Assembly: GCF_001294465.1 (NCBI RefSeq)
Contig: NZ_LGAA01000014.1
Span: 1-64,000, forward strand
DNA: 64,000 nt
Reading direction: 5' to 3'
Origin: Moellerella wisconsensis ATCC 35017
GTDB taxonomy: Bacteria; Pseudomonadota; Gammaproteobacteria; Enterobacterales; Enterobacteriaceae
A model generated the notes under the pieces. That model did not search any database. It was not told where the DNA came from and was given only the letters and a program-made list of their open reading frames with translations. Shown here piece after piece: positions 9,338 to 19,333 of the stretch. The translations under genes were made by a program, and so were the position numbers. Positions within the stretch are counted from its first letter, which is position 1, and every line of letters starts with the position of its first letter.

Positions 9338-10078
9338 TTATTTATATATATTTTCAACTAAATTGCTACTACCAAGATTATTGATGTAGCGAATTCTTTT
9401 GAAGTGTATAAAACAAGGTGTAATAATTGTTGATGTAAACTGTTCCCATTTTGAAAGTTTATAGTTAAATTTTAGCTCTTCATATAACATTCCATCAACA
9501 AAATAAAAAGTTGAATCATTTTTGAATATATATTTCTCAAAAGATAGTTTCATGCCATATATTTCAATACCTTTAAATATAATGACTCGTCTTTTGTCAC
9601 TAAGTTTATTTTGAATTTTTTTAAGCGCTAATGGTGTGTATAATAAATGAGCATCAGCTTTCATTACATAATCCGATGTAGCTTTAGAAAATGCAAATGT
9701 ATAGTATGCTGCTAGTGAATTAGATTCAGATAAATTATTATGATAATTTTCACCAGCAATAGCCAGTCTATTATTGTAAGAGTAGATTTTTATATCACAT
9801 ATATCTCTAAGCTGCTCTTGTAATCTATAGCATATTTCTAAAGACTTATCAGATGAATTATTGTCTACAATAATAATTTCTGTACATATTGGAGCTATAG
9901 ATGTAACAGAAATTTCTAAATACGTTTCAGCATTTTTAATTCTAAATACAGCAGATAATGTAGGTAAATTTTTTCTATTTAAAATTAAGTTATTTTGAAA
10001 TTTTCCAACTTGGGAGTCAAACTTTAATCTTTTTTTTGTTTTTTTAAGTCCTAACTTGAATATATTTAAAAATGACAT
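9338..10078 (-). CDS. glycosyltransferase, family 2-like
   Basis: The 246-residue protein has LSAVFRIKNAETYLE around residues 41-55 and IIIVDNNSSDKS around residues 69-80, both typical of the GT2 nucleotide-binding half. The usual DxD site appears as KADAHLLY near residue 140 (D-x-H), as in glycosyltransferases that keep Asp-X-His. It sits between wzy and another glycosyltransferase on the same strand. Function within the repeat-unit pathway is inferred from the cluster. Confidence 0.7.
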   Translation of the reverse strand: MSFLNIFKLGLKKTKKRLKFDSQVGKFQNNLILNRKNLPTLSAVFRIKNAETYLEISVTSIAPICTEIIIVDNNSSDKSLEICYRLQEQLRDICDIKIYSYNNRLAIAGENYHNNLSESNSLAAYYTFAFSKATSDYVMKADAHLLYTPLALKKIQNKLSDKRRVIIFKGIEIYGMKLSFEKYIFKNDSTFYFVDGMLYEELKFNYKLSKWEQFTSTIITPCFIHFKRIRYINNLGSSNLVENIYK

Positions 10079-10106
10079 AAAAATCCTTTAATTAAATTTT
10101 CAGTTA

Positions 10107-11345
10107 CTAATAAGATAATTTAGTATTTGAATATATACTACCATGATGATTTAATTTTTTTTCATTTAGTATTGAAATAGTGAATATTAATAGCCAAAAG
10201 ACAGGTTGTAAGTAATCAAATTTACTTTGTAATATAATAAAAAAAATTAATAAATGTATATTATTCTTAATTTTTAATCTTGCCCAAAGTATAAATAACA
10301 CAAATCCTATGAGACCAAATGAATAATAAAGATTTATAAAGAAACCACTATCTCTAAAACTATAATCGTAGACATCATAACCATCGATAACTATAGGAGA
10401 AGATAGTATATTTATACCATTACCAATTAGATGATTATACCAGCTCTGATTTTGTATGATATTTGCTACAACAGTTCTTGTAGCAACCATATTATACTCA
10501 GATGTGTTATTGATGCGTTCTAAACTAAATAAAATTGTATAAAAAATAAAAATCAAACATAGACTAATAATTAATGTCTTAAATAATATTGTTCTAAGTT
10601 TAGATTTATTGCTATAAAATAAAAGTGATATACCTAATGAAGCTGAACCAATTAAAACACCTGCTGTTGATAATGTTAAGATAGAAACAATAAATCCTAA
10701 TATTACATAACGGTCAATTTTTTTTATTAAATACAGATAGCAAAAAGTTATCATCGTCATTATAGCACTAGCATTTGATGGCTCAGTAAAAAAAGCAGTT
10801 GGTCTTATGAGTCCAAGGGTTTTAAAAGTTAGACTAGTATATCTTGATTCGGACTCGCCAAATGAAAAGATTTTATTAAAATCAATGTAATCGTCAGTTA
10901 AAAAATAAGTTAACCACTGTAATAAAATTGTGGCCGCTAATATTATTAAATAATATCGAAATATTTTTACTATATAGTCATAATCAAACTCTCTCAATAG
11001 TGATATAAATATATATACTATTGATATATATATCATAGATACAAGATATGTATTTATTTTTAGGGAGTAAAGAGTATATGGTTTTAAAATAATTGTAATA
11101 ATACCATAAAGAATAAGAATAAAAAGAAAGAAATAATCTCCTATATATAGTTTGGTATGAATAATTTCTTTATATGATAAAAGTAAGCAGAATAAAAACC
11201 AGATAATAACTATGCCTAACATGTATAAACCGGAGTTTATTAATGGTATAAGAAGAAGTAATATAAAAAAAGAAATTTTTTTCATGAAAGCTCTGAAATA
11301 GATAACTAATAAATTAAGCATTAAAATATTCGCAAAAAACATCAT
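10107..11345 (-). CDS. wzy: O-antigen/capsule repeat-unit polymerase (Wzy)
   Basis: The 412-residue product is hydrophobic over nearly its whole length, with about ten to twelve membrane spans and a longer polar loop around residues 155-190. That loop contains IRPTAFFTEPSNASA, the short motif commonly kept in Wzy proteins (F-x-E-P-S). Wzy joins lipid-linked repeat units in the periplasm. One Wzy and one Wzx in the cluster define a Wzx/Wzy-dependent polymer. Sequence is too variable in this family to name the linkage. Confidence 0.85.
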   Translation of the reverse strand: MMFFANILMLNLLVIYFRAFMKKISFFILLLLIPLINSGLYMLGIVIIWFLFCLLLSYKEIIHTKLYIGDYFFLFILILYGIITIILKPYTLYSLKINTYLVSMIYISIVYIFISLLREFDYDYIVKIFRYYLIILAATILLQWLTYFLTDDYIDFNKIFSFGESESRYTSLTFKTLGLIRPTAFFTEPSNASAIMTMITFCYLYLIKKIDRYVILGFIVSILTLSTAGVLIGSASLGISLLFYSNKSKLRTILFKTLIISLCLIFIFYTILFSLERINNTSEYNMVATRTVVANIIQNQSWYNHLIGNGINILSSPIVIDGYDVYDYSFRDSGFFINLYYSFGLIGFVLFILWARLKIKNNIHLLIFFIILQSKFDYLQPVFWLLIFTISILNEKKLNHHGSIYSNTKLSY

Positions 11346-11385
11346 ATTAATTAGTTGATTCTTTAATATAAATGATAATTAACCT

Positions 11386-12387
11386 TTATTTTATATGCAT
11401 ATATAATTTTTTGACTAATATTATTAATCTAAATGCTAGTTTAGGACTTATTGAAAATAGTAAAATTTTCATTTTAAGAGTAAGCGGAAACTCTCCAGTT
11501 ATAAATTTAACATAATGTTTCCTAAGATAGGATGTGTATTCTTTAACTTCTTTATTATATGTTTTATTATTACTTGTAATATATATGGTGTGTAATGCTA
11601 TATATGTTGTCATATACTTATGATAAATTATTGATAAATCAAAGTGTTTTGATTTTATGATTTTATTTTTATTTATATTATCTAGAGCACGTAATGCATT
11701 AATATATTTAGGTATATTGACAACAGTAGTGGCGCTTTGTTGATTATCTTTTCTATAGTTATAAACTTTTCTACTTCCTACACATATTTTATTGGCTTTT
11801 TGAGCTGCATTAATAATGAAATTAAGTCCTTCTCCCATATAGAGTGTTTCTGGAAATTTTATATTATTATCAATTATGAATGTTTTTAAGAATAATTTAT
11901 TCCAACATCCTATTTCAATTTTACCTGGATAAAGTAATTCCGAAGCTGCTTTTTCAGCACTCCAAATTTCTATGTTATCTATTACTTCATCATGTTCTAT
12001 GCTTTTACTGGGAAATAAACGACAGTTTTTCGACATTACAAATTCAGCATCACTTTGGATAGCCATGCTTATCATATAATCAACATAATCTGGAGATAAA
12101 TAATCATCACTATCAACAAAAACTAAATAATCTCCTTTAGATAATTTAATTCCTAGGTTTCGAGCACTACTAACACCATTATTCTTAGTGCGGATAACTT
12201 TAATTCGTTTTTCTGTTATAGCAAGTTCTTCGGCAATATCACCCGATTTATCGGGTGAACCATCATCAATTAAAATTATTTCGATATTTTTGTATGTTTG
12301 TTCTATAACTGAGTTTACACATTTATGTATAAATAGCTCAACGTTATACATTGGTATTATAATTGAGACTAATTTAGTATTATTCAT
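11386..12387 (-). CDS. family 2 glycosyltransferase
   Basis: The 333-residue protein shows the canonical start VSIIIPMYNVELFIHKCV, then IDDGSPDKSGDIA, NNGVSSARNLG and the metal site FVDSDDYL near residue 93. The C-terminal third is basic and hydrophobic, as in capsule glycosyltransferases of the CpsJ/EpsJ type. Its start overlaps the wzx stop by one base (TAATG), so the two are coupled. Confidence 0.9.
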   Translation of the reverse strand: MNNTKLVSIIIPMYNVELFIHKCVNSVIEQTYKNIEIILIDDGSPDKSGDIAEELAITEKRIKVIRTKNNGVSSARNLGIKLSKGDYLVFVDSDDYLSPDYVDYMISMAIQSDAEFVMSKNCRLFPSKSIEHDEVIDNIEIWSAEKAASELLYPGKIEIGCWNKLFLKTFIIDNNIKFPETLYMGEGLNFIINAAQKANKICVGSRKVYNYRKDNQQSATTVVNIPKYINALRALDNINKNKIIKSKHFDLSIIYHKYMTTYIALHTIYITSNNKTYNKEVKEYTSYLRKHYVKFITGEFPLTLKMKILLFSISPKLAFRLIILVKKLYMHIK

Positions 12388-13931
12388 TATGTTTTTCGCT
12401 TATTAAATTTTTTAGTTATAATTAACAAAATTGAGCTGATTTCTTTTTTTTCTTGTTTGTTTAAACTAAGTAAGTAACACATTGGAATATATATAATAAA
12501 GCTCAAGATAATTATTAAAAATGTATTTTTATTTGGTATAAATAAGTTGATTGTTATATATAGTAAAATATTAGTTATTATAAATGGAAAAAACATTTTA
12601 ATGATAACATTTTTTATATACCATAATTTTTTTACTGAAAGTATTTCACTGAAGAACCAAATTTTCATTATCCCAGTGATTATTTCAATGAATACAAGAA
12701 GGTATAATACATATAATATTGAAAAATTATAAATAAGTAAAATATATGATAATGGAAGAACAGTTAAAGCTGTAGTACCAATTACCATTTGAAATTTCTT
12801 TATGTTTCCTACAGCCTGTATTGCCGGAGTGATACCTACAGTTAGTTGATTTATTAAATTGCAAAATAAGAAAAAAATAGTAAATAACACTACATATTGA
12901 GGGATGACACCTAACCATAATTCTATTAGTTTAGGAAGTATATACAGACATGGTATAGTAACTAGAGATACTAGGAAAAAACCAATTTTGCTCGCAGCTA
13001 CTGAAACATTAATAGCTCTTTCTCTATTAGATTTACCCTCACTTTTCATTATTTGAGGGTTCATGGCCGATAGTAAAGTTTGTGATAAATTTTTTACTTG
13101 GCCATTTATTTGAAAGGCTATTCCATAGGCTGCATTCATTTTTGCACCAAAAAATTTATTAATAACTACATTTATTCCTTGGGTATTTAGTACATAACAT
13201 AAGTTAGTATATAGACTCCATAGTGCGAAATGAGTCATTTCTATTAATAATTTTTTTTCGAATGTTGCTCTCAAATTACATTCACTATATTTATTTTTGC
13301 AGTATATCAAGTAACATAAAAATATAAAAAAATTTATACTTGCAATAACTATAGAAAATGCAATTAATCGATACTCTTCTGCTATTATATCCAGAGCAAA
13401 TGAAAATATTAAAAGTGAAAATGATTTAAAAACTAGAATGAGAGCATCAACTCTAAAGTTTTCATGTGAAATAAGTAAGGCATTAAAGGGAACAGTTAAA
13501 ATAGTAAAAAATATTGATAATACAACTCCACTATATAAGTAGTAAGTACTAGTTATTAGTTTTTTGTCTATATTTAAAAAATCATCTATTAGATGGCCCA
13601 TCGAGCTAAACAATATAATCATCATAAAAACACCAATAATAAGGTGTAATAATAAACTATTTTTAAATATTCTACTTAAATTTTCAATATCTCCAGTGCC
13701 TTGATGAAAAGATAAATATCGTTGCGTAGATACCGTCATCGCTGAGTTTAAAAAAGTAAGAATTGTAACAATTCCTGTTACTAAAGCGTATATACCATAT
13801 TTTTCTATTCCTAATGCTTCTATTAAATATCTTACTGTCAGAAGGGAGAAAACGGTTGTACAGAATATTCGCATATAAGAAATTATTGAGTTAAATAAAA
13901 TTTTTATATCTTCACGCTTAGTATTTTCCAT
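12387..13931 (-). CDS. wzx: repeat-unit flippase (Wzx)
   Basis: The 514-residue protein has about twelve to fourteen predicted spans with the MATE/MOP-like pattern: an N-terminal half with RYLIEALGIEKYGIYAL and a second half with GAKMNAAYGIAFQINGQV. It belongs to the oligosaccharide flippase family, which moves undecaprenyl-linked repeat units across the inner membrane. It is the second gene after the JUMPStart element and is coupled to the next glycosyltransferase. Confidence 0.9.
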   Translation of the reverse strand: MENTKREDIKILFNSIISYMRIFCTTVFSLLTVRYLIEALGIEKYGIYALVTGIVTILTFLNSAMTVSTQRYLSFHQGTGDIENLSRIFKNSLLLHLIIGVFMMIILFSSMGHLIDDFLNIDKKLITSTYYLYSGVVLSIFFTILTVPFNALLISHENFRVDALILVFKSFSLLIFSFALDIIAEEYRLIAFSIVIASINFFIFLCYLIYCKNKYSECNLRATFEKKLLIEMTHFALWSLYTNLCYVLNTQGINVVINKFFGAKMNAAYGIAFQINGQVKNLSQTLLSAMNPQIMKSEGKSNRERAINVSVAASKIGFFLVSLVTIPCLYILPKLIELWLGVIPQYVVLFTIFFLFCNLINQLTVGITPAIQAVGNIKKFQMVIGTTALTVLPLSYILLIYNFSILYVLYLLVFIEIITGIMKIWFFSEILSVKKLWYIKNVIIKMFFPFIITNILLYITINLFIPNKNTFLIIILSFIIYIPMCYLLSLNKQEKKEISSILLIITKKFNKRKT

Positions 13932-14055
13932 TGGTATGCTTAGATTTTTATAAAACGAAAATATTAAATTTAAATTATAGCCTTTTATATTGGATGGTAA
14001 TCAATCAATAATTAAAAATTAATTTAAGGCCACGTTTTTATATTAAAGGACAACT

Positions 14056-15201
14056 TTAGCTAGATAACGAGTTGTATAAATAACTTAATGAGCTGGCTCT
14101 CAATTTATCAAGATTGTGTTGTTCCTTTTCCATATTATATATTGGTTGTATTTCTTCGAAAGGCTTATTTAAGGGAACAATACATTGTTCAATATCTAGC
14201 TTTTGTAATAGAGATATTTGTCGGTCATCAGCTGTATATAAGCTATCAACTACAGAATATAGCGGTATACCAAAGTTTACTGCGAAAGCCGTTCCGTGGA
14301 AAGAGGATGTTACTACATATGATGATTTTTCAAATAATTCGATAAAATCTTCTGCACTTATATCAGCACAGCTTTCGTAGTTAATACCAAATGAACTAGG
14401 TATTTTACTGAAAGAATAAATTTTTAATTTTGTTTTTTCTTGAAGTTTTTTTAATATTTCATAAATATAAGGAGTTACATCAAAAGAATGAGTAATTAGA
14501 TAGAATATAATATAGCCATTATTAGAATATCTGGATTTTCTATTCTTTGAAAATAAAGACCATTCATCTTTACTCATCATTAAGGTTGGATCTAATGTAA
14601 CATCAGCTTCTTTACCAATAAGTTCTTTTATAATTTTATTACCGCCTGAGTCTCTTATTGATATATTATTATATTTTTTTAAGAGCTTTTTAAATGAAGG
14701 TTTATATTTTTCTTTTAATTCATTACCGGCGATACTGGCAGAGAATGATATTTTTTTAGCATTCTCCGGTGCGAAAGCCAGTAAAAATACATCATCTCCT
14801 TTTGTATGTTTAGGATTCCAGGTTTGATCGCTTCCTGTAATATAGATATCATAAGTAGGCGGGTTATTTTTAATTTCAGATGGGGTACTATATGTTTTAG
14901 ATAAATTTAAATACTTATTAACAGCATGGTTTAACTTTATTTTTTTTCTATGTCCTGGTTTAATTCCTAATTTATGAACTATATCAGATATATTTTTTTT
15001 TACTCCACTTGTTCCAATGACTCCTTTTTCAAAATGCCATTTATTTGGGAATTCATAATCAATAATCTCGCATTCATATCCTAATTTTTCAATGATAAAT
15101 TGGGTAGCATATGCTTGTAAGAATGATCCATAGTTAATTACTTTATGCATTGTAACAACACCAACTTTCTTTAATGCTTTATTTTTCATTTTTTTCTTCA
15201 T
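14056..15201 (-). CDS. polysaccharide pyruvyl transferase family protein
   Basis: The 381-residue protein has the family blocks YGSFLQAYATQFIIEKLGYE (residues 25-44), YITGSDQTWNP near residue 125, and SFHGTAFAVNFGIPLY near residue 300. These proteins add ketal-linked pyruvate to a sugar of a surface polymer, using phosphoenolpyruvate (CsaB, WcaK, GumL relatives). It is the first gene of the cluster, about 250 bp downstream of the ops element. Two or three closely spaced ATG codons could serve as start; the first is used here. Pyruvylation would add negative charge to the polymer even though ugd is dead. Confidence 0.85.
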   Translation of the reverse strand: MKKKMKNKALKKVGVVTMHKVINYGSFLQAYATQFIIEKLGYECEIIDYEFPNKWHFEKGVIGTSGVKKNISDIVHKLGIKPGHRKKIKLNHAVNKYLNLSKTYSTPSEIKNNPPTYDIYITGSDQTWNPKHTKGDDVFLLAFAPENAKKISFSASIAGNELKEKYKPSFKKLLKKYNNISIRDSGGNKIIKELIGKEADVTLDPTLMMSKDEWSLFSKNRKSRYSNNGYIIFYLITHSFDVTPYIYEILKKLQEKTKLKIYSFSKIPSSFGINYESCADISAEDFIELFEKSSYVVTSSFHGTAFAVNFGIPLYSVVDSLYTADDRQISLLQKLDIEQCIVPLNKPFEEIQPIYNMEKEQHNLDKLRASSLSYLYNSLSS

Positions 15202-15448
15202 GTTAATGCTAAGAATTTATCTTAGTAGGTTATTATTCTAAATAAAAATGGTAAATATATTATGGATGTCTTTTGATCTTATAGTGGATGTGATTTCCAT
15301 ATAAAAAGCGATAATAATGAATATTCAATATTATAAGATTATTTTAAGCAGAAAGATTTCATCTTATTAATCTTTTATAATCTAGCATTTTTTTAAAAAA
15401 TTTATATAAGTTTTGAACATGAACCTAAGGCTTAAAATCAATTTAGGT

Positions 15449-15486
15449 ACGCTACCGCCACAGGCTTTACAGCTACCTGAGCGCTG
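15449..15486 (-). promoter_or_regulatory. JUMPStart with ops element (RfaH recruitment)
   Basis: On the minus strand the block begins CAGCGCTC, continues AGGTAGCTGTAAAGCC and ends with GGCGGTAGCGT at 15459-15449, a perfect ops core (GGCGGTAGNNT). JUMPStart elements lie in the leader of enterobacterial O-antigen and capsule operons. RNA polymerase pauses at ops and takes on RfaH, which lets it read long AT-rich operons. The location, about 250 bp before the first cluster gene, is standard. Confidence 0.95.
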
Positions 15487-16313
15487 GGAGAAACATAAAA
15501 TTTTATTTTTCTGCCGATTATCGGCATATAAAACAGCGCGGCAAGGATACAGCTTTTTGAAAAAAAATTCCACATTAATAAGCCGGAAATTGAATTTATT
15601 GTGTTTGAAAATATTGTTTTTGGTTTTAATATTTCTTTTAAATTCAATGGGTAATTAGTTGCTTGGTTCAAAATTTAGTCTTAAATGATTGATAATGAAA
15701 ATTAATATTAATTAGGATTAAACTGATACGCAGAGAGAGATTGGCTTACGCCTTTTGGGTGTATTTTTTCGGGGGGATGTGATAGCTAATTGACTAAATG
15801 TAGATTTTATCGCTATCACGCGGAGCAGATTACGGCTTAGGTGATGTCAGTTAATTCCGCTCGCTTGGTTTAGCTAAAGCCAGGAGTGTGGGGTATAGAT
15901 CATCGGATAAAGCTATTATTTGGCAATATCGAAGGTAAATATTATTTATTTGTCTTGAAGGGAAACAGCTAAATATTATTTTATAATATTGCAGTTAAAT
16001 AGAGTTTTGGTCTATAAAGCGATACACGCATAAAAGGTATGTGTTTATAAAGGTTATGGTATTGTCTCTAATATCCAAGAGGTTGCTGGTTGAATATATT
16101 GACAGCGCTTCTGTCGCTCTTCTTTAGCTCTTATATAGAGAACCTTTACTTATTATCGTATCGCGATTATTGCGGGAATAAAAATATCTTTAATTGAGGG
16201 GATCGGTTATTGAGTTAAAATTCCAGTGTTTATAGATAGAATAAAATAGGTCTATTTGTACGAAATTATGATTATTATTTTTTATTCGAGTGAAAAGTTG
16301 AATTAATTATAAT
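15487..16313. other. non-coding region upstream of the polysaccharide cluster
   Basis: This should hold the promoter of the minus-strand cluster. I see no gene. Base composition shifts from very AT-rich to mixed along this stretch, so the cluster boundary lies here. No insertion sequence end or attachment site is evident. Confidence 0.5.
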
Positions 16314-16390
16314 TATTACCGATTACCGATTACCGATTACCGATTACCGATTACCGATTACCGATTACCGATTACCGATTACCGATTACT
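16314..16390. repeat. heptamer tandem array GATTACC, 11 units
   Basis: Nine perfect copies of GATTACC (16321-16383) are flanked by one-mismatch copies on each side (TATTACC, GATTACT). The degenerate flank continues with TTATCCATTATCCAT. It lies about 250 bp upstream of yaiI. Confidence 0.97.
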
Positions 16391-16646
16391 GATTATTTAT
16401 TATCCATTATCCATGACGGATTATTTGGTATTCATTATTTATGGCTATTGATTGATAATTGTTTATTTCAGGCTGTTTATGGATAAGCGGTTATGGTTTT
16501 TTATATCTGCCGGCGTCGAGGCTCGAGCCAGCAGTGGTGAGTTATTCGCCAAATGAGAGAATAGTGGTTGATAACAGTTTGATTATTTGGGTTGTCGTGG
16601 GAATATTTGGCACAGCGTTTAAGATTAAACATTGAATGGAGCAATT

Positions 16647-17120
16647 ATGGCTATCTGGGTGGATGCGGATGCGTGTCCGAAAGTGATTAAAGACATTCTG
16701 TACCGCGCGGCGGAGCGCGAGAAAATCGTTGTCACCTTGGTGGCTAATCAACGGTTGAATATTCCGGCCTCGGCGTATTTACGCACCTTGCAAGTGGCGG
16801 CGGGGTTTGATGTGGCCGATAATGAAATCGTCAGTCGAGCGGCTGCCGGCGATTTAGTGATTACTGCGGATATTCCGCTGGCGGCGGAAGTGATCGAGAA
16901 AGGGGCGATTGCGCTCAATCCTCGGGGGGAGCGTTATACTGAGGCGACAATCCGTGAACGGCTGAATATCCGTGATTTTATGGATACTATGCGCGCCAGT
17001 GGTGTGCACACTGGGGGGCCTGCGACCCTGAACCAGCGTGATCGCCAGCAGTTTGCTAATGAGTTGGATAAATGGTTGCTGCAACAGCGGTTATTGCGTC
17101 AGAAAGCGTCACGCGAATGA
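16647..17120 (+). CDS. yaiI: YaiI/YqxD family protein (DUF188)
   Basis: The start [18 protein letters not shown] matches the YaiI family. Conserved blocks follow: [25 protein letters not shown] and NPRGERYT. Length is 157 residues, close to E. coli YaiI. GGAG at 16638-16641 fixes the ATG at 16647; an upstream in-frame TTG at 16632 is unlikely. The conserved Asp residues (DADAC, TADIP) suggest a PIN-like metal-binding fold, but the biochemical role is not established. The gene appears monocistronic. Confidence 0.92.
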   Translation: MAIWVDADACPKVIKDILYRAAEREKIVVTLVANQRLNIPASAYLRTLQVAAGFDVADNEIVSRAAAGDLVITADIPLAAEVIEKGAIALNPRGERYTEATIRERLNIRDFMDTMRASGVHTGGPATLNQRDRQQFANELDKWLLQQRLLRQKASRE

Positions 17121-17797
17121 TCGGGGTGGCAGGAATTGCAGCATGATGTTTGATGTTTGATGCAATACAATATAATGCAGAGCGATACGCTACCAAACAG
17201 CAGGATGGTGAGCGAAAGCTAAAGCGCGGGCGGCTAAACGGTTAAAGCCAGCGGTATAAGCCGCCAGCGGTAGCAGCTCGGCGATAAAACTGAATGACAT
17301 AACGTTAAGTTATCTACGCTAATCTATAGGCCAAGTTATATCAGTCATATCAGTTATAAAAGCTTATCTACACGCTCTTCTACACGTTCTTCTATATGTT
17401 CTTCTATATAAGAAGCAGAAGCAGAAGCAGAAGCAGAAGAATAAGCTTAGTGGTAAACGAAACCACAAAAGTCAGGGAGAAGCTAATTCGTGGAGAATGT
17501 ATGGGCTGGAGAATAAGCGCTAGCAAGCCAAGTTGTAGCATATAGGTTGTGGAGAATAAGCGTTCTAACGCTAAATTACAGACGCTGGGCGACATAAATA
17601 CGCGCGATTTTAGCCCTGACGATTAACCGGCGGACGCCCTGAGCGCGGTGTTATTCGGCACTTGGGACCTCTACCTGTTTGATCAATTCTACTTTATCTC
17701 ACTTTATCTGTCTAATTCTGTTTGTTTAATTAACTCGGTCTGTGTGATTAACCACGGCGCGGCTGCCCCGTGGTGAGATAGTCATTGCCGGTTATGG
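17121..17797. other. non-coding, repeat-bearing region between yaiI and sglT
   Basis: The genes on both sides converge here. No gene is seen. The region holds the dodecamer and hexamer arrays at 17371-17440 and looser repeats (AAGTTATATCAGTCATATCAG at 17333-17353; two copies of GGAGAATAAGCG near 17509-17562). No clear terminator was found. Confidence 0.6.
17371..17440. repeat. adjacent 12-bp and 6-bp tandem arrays
   Basis: Three 12-bp units (CACGCTCTTCTA, CACGTTCTTCTA, TATGTTCTTCTA) are followed at 17411 by four perfect AGAAGC hexamers and a variant AGAAGA. The two arrays are roughly inverted in sense (TTCT against AGAA), so they can also pair as a hairpin. Confidence 0.9.
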
Positions 17798-19333
17798 CTA
17801 CCAGAACAAGGCATACAGTACGCACAGAATAATTAAGATAGCGTAAGAAATCAGATTAAACGCTTTGCTGGTTTTAAAGGTTTCGGCTTCAAGAATGATC
17901 GCGCCTTGGCAATCATCGCCCGGTTCCGAGGTTAAACTGATTAAGCCAATCACTACGCAGGTAAATATAAAGGTGTACATCATCTGGTCGAGGAACGGCA
18001 TGTTTAATGGCATTAATTTTAAGAACAGTGCAAATGGCAGGGACAATAACACCCCAATAATCGCACCTTTGGCATTGGTTTTTTTCCAGAACAAGCCCAG
18101 CAAGAAGACGGCTAAAATTCCCGGGCTGACTAAGCCGGTATATTCTTGAATATATTGGAATGCTTGACCAATGTTGCCTAATAATGGCGCAATAAAGCAG
18201 GCAATGATTAATGCCACGACCGCACTGATGCGTCCCACATTGACTAAACGGTGGTCGCTGGATGCCGGCGCGATGTAAACTTTATAGATATCCATGGTAA
18301 AGATAGTGGCGACCGAGTTAAGCATTGAGGCTAACGAAGATACAATCGCGGCGGCTAACGCGGCAAATACAATCCCTTTGGCGCCCACCGGTAAGAACTG
18401 GGTTAACCATGGGTAGGCTTTATCGGCTTGGGCTAAGGTCGGCATGTGTTCGCCGGCAATCTCGCCTAATCCGGCCATTAATTGTGGGTCGGAAGTGATC
18501 ACATACGCCGCAATCCCCGGCACCACCACCAGCAGCGGTACAATTAATTTTAGGAATGCCGCAAAGACTAAGCCTTTTTGCGCTTCATTAATTGATTTGG
18601 CGGCCAGCGCACGCTGAATAATGTACTGGTTGAAGCCCCAGTAATATAAGTTGGCGACCCATAATCCACCGATTAATACTGCAATCCCTGGTAGATTGGT
18701 GAACTGGGGATTGTCGCTGCTTAAGATCATTTCAAAATGATGAGGCGCGGCATCGACCATGCGGCCAAAGCCGATTAAAAATCCGCCATCCCCGCCGATA
18801 TAGCTGACCGCTAAAACGGTGGTAAATAAGCCCCCGAGGATCAGGAAAAATACTTGGACAACATCGGTCCATGCCACGGCAGCGAGGCCGCCATACAGGG
18901 AATAGATAACCGCAAACGCCGCCAGTCCAATAATCGCGTACATCATCGGGATGCCGAGAATAGTTTCTAGGGCGAGGGCGCCTAAATACAGTACCGACGT
19001 TAAGTTAACAAAGATAAATAGGGCGAGCCAGAAGATAGCCAGAATGGTTTTTAAATGGCGGTTGAATCTTTTTTCAACGAATTCTGGAATGGTATAAATG
19101 CCTTGGTCGATAAATACCGGCATAAAATATTTGGCGACGATAATCAAGGTGATGGCGGCCATCCATTCATAGGAGGCAATCGCCAAGCCGATAGAAAATC
19201 CGGAGCCGGACATGCCGATAAATTGCTCGGCAGAAATATTCGCGGCAATTAATGATGAGCCGATCGCCCACCATGGCAAGGTTTTTCCCGCCAGGAAGTA
19301 ATCTTTGGTGCCTTTTTTGACTCCTTTTTTATC

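Noticed and set aside
5684-15486. Polysaccharide cluster as a prophage or integrative island
   Set aside because: No integrase, attachment repeats or tRNA is present; low GC is normal for O-antigen and capsule clusters.
16314-16390. GATTACC array as a CRISPR or replication iteron array
   Set aside because: There are no spacers, so it is not CRISPR; no rep gene, DnaA-box cluster or partition gene is near, so an origin is unsupported.
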